Assembly (NCBI RefSeq): GCF_017591435.1
Contig: NC_059278.1
Location: 16,764,489 to 16,828,488, forward strand
Reading direction: 5' to 3'
DNA from: Portunus trituberculatus
Taxonomy: Eukaryota > Arthropoda > Malacostraca > Decapoda > Portunidae
DNA: 64,000 bases
In this document: positions 60,807 through 64,000 of the stretch, piece after piece
Layout of the letters: every line of letters begins with the position of its first letter
Position numbering within the stretch: position 1 is the stretch's first letter
Translations under genes and position numbers: made by a program
The notes under the pieces: generated by a model
The model's database searches: none
Seen by the model: the letters and a program-made list of their open reading frames with translations, nothing else
Told to the model about the DNA's origin: nothing

Positions 60807-61085
60807 CATACCGCGTACTGTAGCGGTTAACACACTCGACTCCCAATCGAGAGGGCCCGGGTTCGAGTCCCGGGAAGCGGCGAGGTAAATGGGCAAGCGT
60901 TTTAATGTGTAGCCACTGTTCACCTAACAGTAAATAGGTACGGGATGTAACTCGAGGGGTTGTGGCTTCCCTTTCCCGTTGTGTGGAGGGTGTGTTATGA
61001 TCTCAGTCCTACCCGAAGATCTGAGCTCGCTCCATAATGGGGAAGACTGGCTGGGTAACCAGCAGACGACCGTGGTGAATTACAT

Positions 61086-61161
<76 letters not shown>

Positions 61162-63787
61162 TTCCGGGGCCACAAGAGGTGCCATCGGGGGTCAGCCAAT
61201 GTTGGGCGGGGTACTCCTCGGATCCTGAGATGAAATGACACGTGTGAGGCCCCACGCGCTCAGACCCGTTACCGTGGTACTCGAGAAGGCGCGAGGACGA
61301 GGCAGGAGCGATACAGTGTAATGTTCCGCAGAGAGAATCCCTGCAAAACAAAACGCAAGGAGTTAAGCGAGTTTCTTATTTACAAAGTCGGCGCTGAGTG
61401 TAAATCTTTCCGGCAGTATGCCCAACGGCTGCAGTGGAGGAGGTGCCGCTGCCGAGGAGCACTTACTCTTTGTGGCAGCGATGGAAGCCACCCGCCCTGA
61501 GTCCACAGTTTCCGGCGCGGTTCCCGTGCACGTTCAATGCAGAATAGCATTCAGATGGCGCTACTGAGGCCGAGTCACCCCACACACGCTTACACTGTCC
61601 TTCGCGGCTGCCACACTCCCCCTTGAAGCAGTGGCCCTGTGGAAAAATGCTTGTCCATAATGATGTTTATTGACAGGTTGACTAAGGCATGTAGTGAGAG
61701 CAGACAGAGACACCCGTGCTTCCCCCCAGACCAACACGTGGCTCACCTCACGGCAGACCTCTCCGTCCGCTCTGGTGACGTCCCTGGGGCAATACTCGGA
61801 GTGGCCGGAACAGAACTCTGGCAGGTCACACTCCGTGGCGGCGGCGCGGCACATTGCTCCCGGAGTCTTGGGCGTGCACGTCTGTCGGGCGGCAGCACCG
61901 TGAGACACTTCCCTCACAACCACTACGTCACAAATGTCAAGTAAATATGATTCCTTGAGGACAGTCTCAAAGTGTCTTACCTGAGGATCACAACACGAGC
62001 CTGAGGCGCAGGAAGCGTGGGGCGCCAGTGTGCAGGTGTCGGCGAGGCAACAAGGGTTGTTGCAGAACTCAGCGGGGCCGCAGTCGCACTGCTCTCCGTC
62101 ATCCACAATTCCGTCGCCGCAGCGGGGGTTGCGGTGCATGGTGGTGGGGGCATTTGTTAGGCAGCTCAGAGCCAGTGTCTTCAGGGCAGAGTCAAAGGCC
62201 TGCCTACTGCAGCCACTCCACTCCAAACCTGGGTTGGAGCCATTTCTGTTTAAAAGGTGGATTATTATTGTAGCGTCGCCCCGCGGGGTCGTCCTCACTC
62301 TCGATACTGTGTCCTTGAATAGACATGGAAATGACTCAGAGCGAGGAGGCAACTAACCTGAAGTGACGGCTCATGACGCAGGTGGCGGTATCGCAGCGGC
62401 AGGCGTGGTCTGGGTCCTCCGAATCATCCTCTATGCCCAGGCTGTGACCAACCTCGTGTGCCAGTGCCACGCCCGTCACGCTGGGCCCTTCCTTCTCGTC
62501 CTGCACCACGCTCACGGACTGCTGCCTCCTGTCCACCAAAGATACAGATCTAACACTCACTCAACACGTCCCTCTCCTGACTCGTGACGTGTTGCTCGTG
62601 TTAACTACCATGGCACGTCCTGTTGTTAGTGTTATAGATTGCCTCATTGGATGATTTACATGTCTTGAAGAGAAACGTCAATATAGAAAAAATCTCAGGT
62701 GATACCTGTCCAGTGTCCACCAGCGGCACAGGAAGGGATGACTTACCTACACATTCCTCGCAGTGGGGCACCACAGGAGCCTCCTCCTCCTCGCATCTGC
62801 TTCCTCCTATTGTCAGAGGGAAAACAATTACTTAGGCAAGTGCTCCTCGCTTCATGCTCTGCGAGACATTGACAGTAGATACCCACACTGTTATTCACTT
62901 ATACTTTTTGCTTAGCCCTCGCGCTGCAGGCCTCACCTGCAGCCTTTCCCACACTTACGTCAGGAGAATGGTGTGGTCATTAGGATGGCGGGGATACTGC
63001 CGCAGGAGCCACAGACGGTGCTCCTGAAGGCGGGCAATGTTAGTGTCAAGTCTTGAAGTGACGCGCATCTCATCTCTGTTCCACCAGACCTGCACATCCG
63101 CCGCCACCACCATCACGCCCAGGCCGCCCAGCACCTGAGGGAAGGCGCGGCATCGTCACTACATAGACAGTGAGAGCCTGTTGAGCGTGAGTAAGATGAA
63201 GGACAAGGTATGGGAGTGAGGAGGTGAGCGTGAGGTGAGGTCTTACCCGGTTGGCGACGCTAAGGACCTGTGCGATGTGCTCCTCAGCGTCCTGGCGAGA
63301 GCCGTAGTGTGTGTAGAGGCTGACATCTGCGAGCACTACCACTTCCACGAACAGCGTCTTCCTGTGGGGCAGCGGCGGCCCGTGCATCTCCACCCTCTGG
63401 ATCTGTGAATTAAGGGTGCCGCTGATCAACACAAGGAACATTCTCACCGCCACGCCACGCCACGCCACGCCACACCACACCACGCCACACCACACCCTTG
63501 CCGGGAAGTGACTCATTCTACGTGTCAACATTGCACTAAACTATCTAGCCTTGGGACAAGCGCCGCCAGCACAACACAGTCGCCTGCAGAATGATTATAA
63601 CCTGCACCAGCCAACAAGACCGCCACGCCGCCAGGCCTGACCTTCACCCGCCGCCAACTGATTGTTCTCACCCTGCGCACGGCGGCGGCGGCACCGGCAA
63701 ACTAATGAATGAAGGAGTGACTCACCGCTGGGATGCTCCGGGCGGCGCGGGCAACGGTGTCCTCCGCTGGATGGATGTGTCTTGAAC
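59141..63787 (-). CDS. ADAM gene B: disintegrin-metalloprotease paralogue with altered zinc site (5' end outside window)
   Basis: Eleven exons are visible, with phases matching gene A exons 7-17 (exons of 156, 176, 265 and 187 nt are identical in length). The 5' exons (signal peptide, most of the prodomain) lie beyond 64,000. Visible order: prodomain linker, reprolysin domain, disintegrin with ECDLPEFC, cysteine-rich, EGF-like, membrane span, long tail ending MEMARKFEVA. The zinc motif reads HEVGHSLGIEDD: two His and the catalytic Glu are present, but the third His is Asp. The start of the protease domain (PLPHRKTLFVEV) lacks an RxxR furin motif. The strand before the active site is Gly-rich. 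Known pseudoprotease ADAMs act as adhesion receptors; that role here is inference. Confidence 0.9.
60492..60678 (-). CDS. ADAM B exon matching A exon 16: EGF-like
   Basis: CSGHGVCNSLGHCHCDTGFA. 187 nt. Confidence 0.95.
60721..60799. repeat. (CA)n, 5' of the SINE in an ADAM B intron
   Basis: About 39 CA units. Confidence 0.95.
60805..61088 (+). mobile_element. tRNA-derived SINE (family 1) filling an ADAM B intron
   Basis: GTACTGTAGCGGTTAACAC (box A), an anticodon-like stem CTCGA/TCGAG, GGGTTCGAGTCC (box B), then a body matching the 3,838-4,127 element (GTTCACCTAACAGTAAATAG, ACCCGAAGATC). It ends GAATTACATC before (CA)n. Confidence 0.88.
61089..61159. repeat. (CA)n forming the ADAM B 5' splice site
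   Basis: About 35 CA units. On the gene strand the intron begins directly with GTGTGT. Confidence 0.95.
61160..61340 (-). CDS. ADAM B exon matching A exon 15: cysteine-rich
   Basis: DSLCGTLHC to WLTPDGTSCGPGK. Its donor is the first GT of a (GT)n tract. Confidence 0.9.
61467..61636 (-). CDS. ADAM B exon matching A exon 14: cysteine-rich
   Basis: GHCFKGECGSREGQCKRVWG, ending CHKE in phase 2. Confidence 0.92.
61747..61881 (-). CDS. ADAM B exon matching A exon 13: disintegrin loop
   Basis: CRAAATECDLPEFCSGHSEY. 135 nt against 141 in gene A. Confidence 0.95.
61981..62245 (-). CDS. ADAM B exon matching A exon 12: disintegrin start
   Basis: CGDGIVDDGEQCDCGPAEFC. 265 nt. Confidence 0.95.
62358..62528 (-). 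CDS. ADAM B exon matching A exon 11: degenerate zinc site
   Basis: HEVGHSLGIEDD at 62,423-62,458. The third His position (codon 62,426-62,428) is GAT, Asp. The Met-turn CVM is kept. Donor GTTAGT. Confidence 0.92.
62747..62806 (-). CDS. ADAM B exon matching A exon 10, Gly-rich
   Basis: RKQMRGGGGSCGAPLRGMC. The acceptor CTGACAATAG was chosen over a nearer AG because only it keeps phase 2. 60 nt against 57 in gene A. Confidence 0.8.
   Translation of the reverse strand, partial: EEADARRRRLLWCPTARNV
62959..63134 (-). CDS. ADAM B exon matching A exon 9
   Basis: VLGGLGVMVVAADVQVWW to HTILLT. 176 nt. Confidence 0.92.
63247..63402 (-). CDS. ADAM B exon matching A exon 8: reprolysin start
   Basis: LFVEVVVLADVSLYTHYG block. 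156 nt. No RxxR precedes it. Confidence 0.92.
63726..63787 (-). CDS. ADAM B exon matching A exon 7
   Basis: SRHIHPAEDTVARAARSIPA. 62 nt, phase 1 in and 0 out, as in gene A. Confidence 0.8.
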
Positions 63788-64000
63788 CTGAGGGAAAGCA
63801 GGACACTCTTTTATTACTCGTACAGGGGATGCATGCAGGGATATCCTCGCCGATGGAGTTCTTCTATATTGGATTTAATGAATGGAATGAGTGAATGAAT
63901 AACCAGAATGAAAGTGAACCACGTGAAGGTCACAGCAACACATTACTGCACGTAAACATTGCTGCTGCTGCTGCTGCTGCTGATCGTGTGGTTGCTTCCC
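63788..64000. other. ADAM B intron, right edge
   Basis: Intronic sequence leading to 5' exons outside the window. A short (GCT)n lies at 63,960-63,983. Confidence 0.6.

Noticed and set aside
60815..60890. tRNA gene with CCC-like anticodon
   Set aside because: The cloverleaf is fairly good, but the sequence is the head of a SINE copy inside an ADAM intron.
62028..62356. Plus-strand frames opposite ADAM B exons
   Set aside because: Antisense shadows of cysteine-rich coding exons.
62791..62796. Nearer acceptor (GGAAGCAG) for the Gly-rich ADAM B exon
   Set aside because: It would break the reading frame between neighbouring exons; the acceptor ending at 62,807 keeps it.

Overview
This window looks like nuclear DNA of a decapod crustacean, probably a crab or close relative. 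The grounds are very dense microsatellites (AG/CT, AC/GT, AGG/CCT, ACT/AGT, several tracts over 80 bases), interstitial TTAGG/CCTAA arrays (the arthropod telomere motif), split genes with GT-AG introns, and tRNA-derived SINEs, MITEs and non-LTR retrotransposon tails. There is no bacterial-style operon, CRISPR array or clear viral insert. Species cannot be named from sequence reading alone.

Layout. Positions 1-42,740 are gene-poor. They hold microsatellite clusters, a degenerate T-rich satellite (6.3-7.76 kb), an octamer minisatellite (1.82-2.01 kb), a 31-bp minisatellite open in all three frames of one strand (20.77-21.79 kb), a roughly 140-bp composite satellite with telomere-like blocks (31.78-32.83 kb), CCACA/CCACG and 10-bp minisatellites, six copies of a palindromic TTAA-flanked MITE, six copies of a second MITE family, several LINE 3' tails and one tRNA-derived SINE. 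Positions 42,743-45,110 are a 5'-truncated LINE on the minus strand with an open 714-codon reverse transcriptase frame.

Positions 45,828-63,787 carry the only convincing host genes: two head-to-tail ADAM family genes on the minus strand. ADAM gene A (45,828-55,337) can be read as a complete 17-exon, 1,220-residue type I membrane protein: signal peptide, acidic N-terminal segment, prodomain with cysteine switch, RARR furin-like site, reprolysin domain with an intact zinc motif, disintegrin, cysteine-rich and EGF-like domains, one membrane span and a long proline-rich tail. All splice phases close. ADAM gene B (59,141 to beyond the right edge) shows 11 exons with matching phases and several identical exon lengths, so the two are tandem paralogues. 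Gene B has Asp in place of the third zinc-binding His and no clear furin site at the start of its protease domain, so it may be a pseudoprotease. Both cytoplasmic tails share a juxtamembrane cysteine cluster, a DSGxxS motif and several other blocks.

The introns and intergenic spaces of the ADAM pair hold SINEs, MITEs, telomere-like arrays and very long microsatellites, including a (GA)n tract of about 440 bases. Two orphan exon-like segments lie between the genes. No database search or alignment was run; gene assignments rest on motif recognition, splice-site reading and phase arithmetic.
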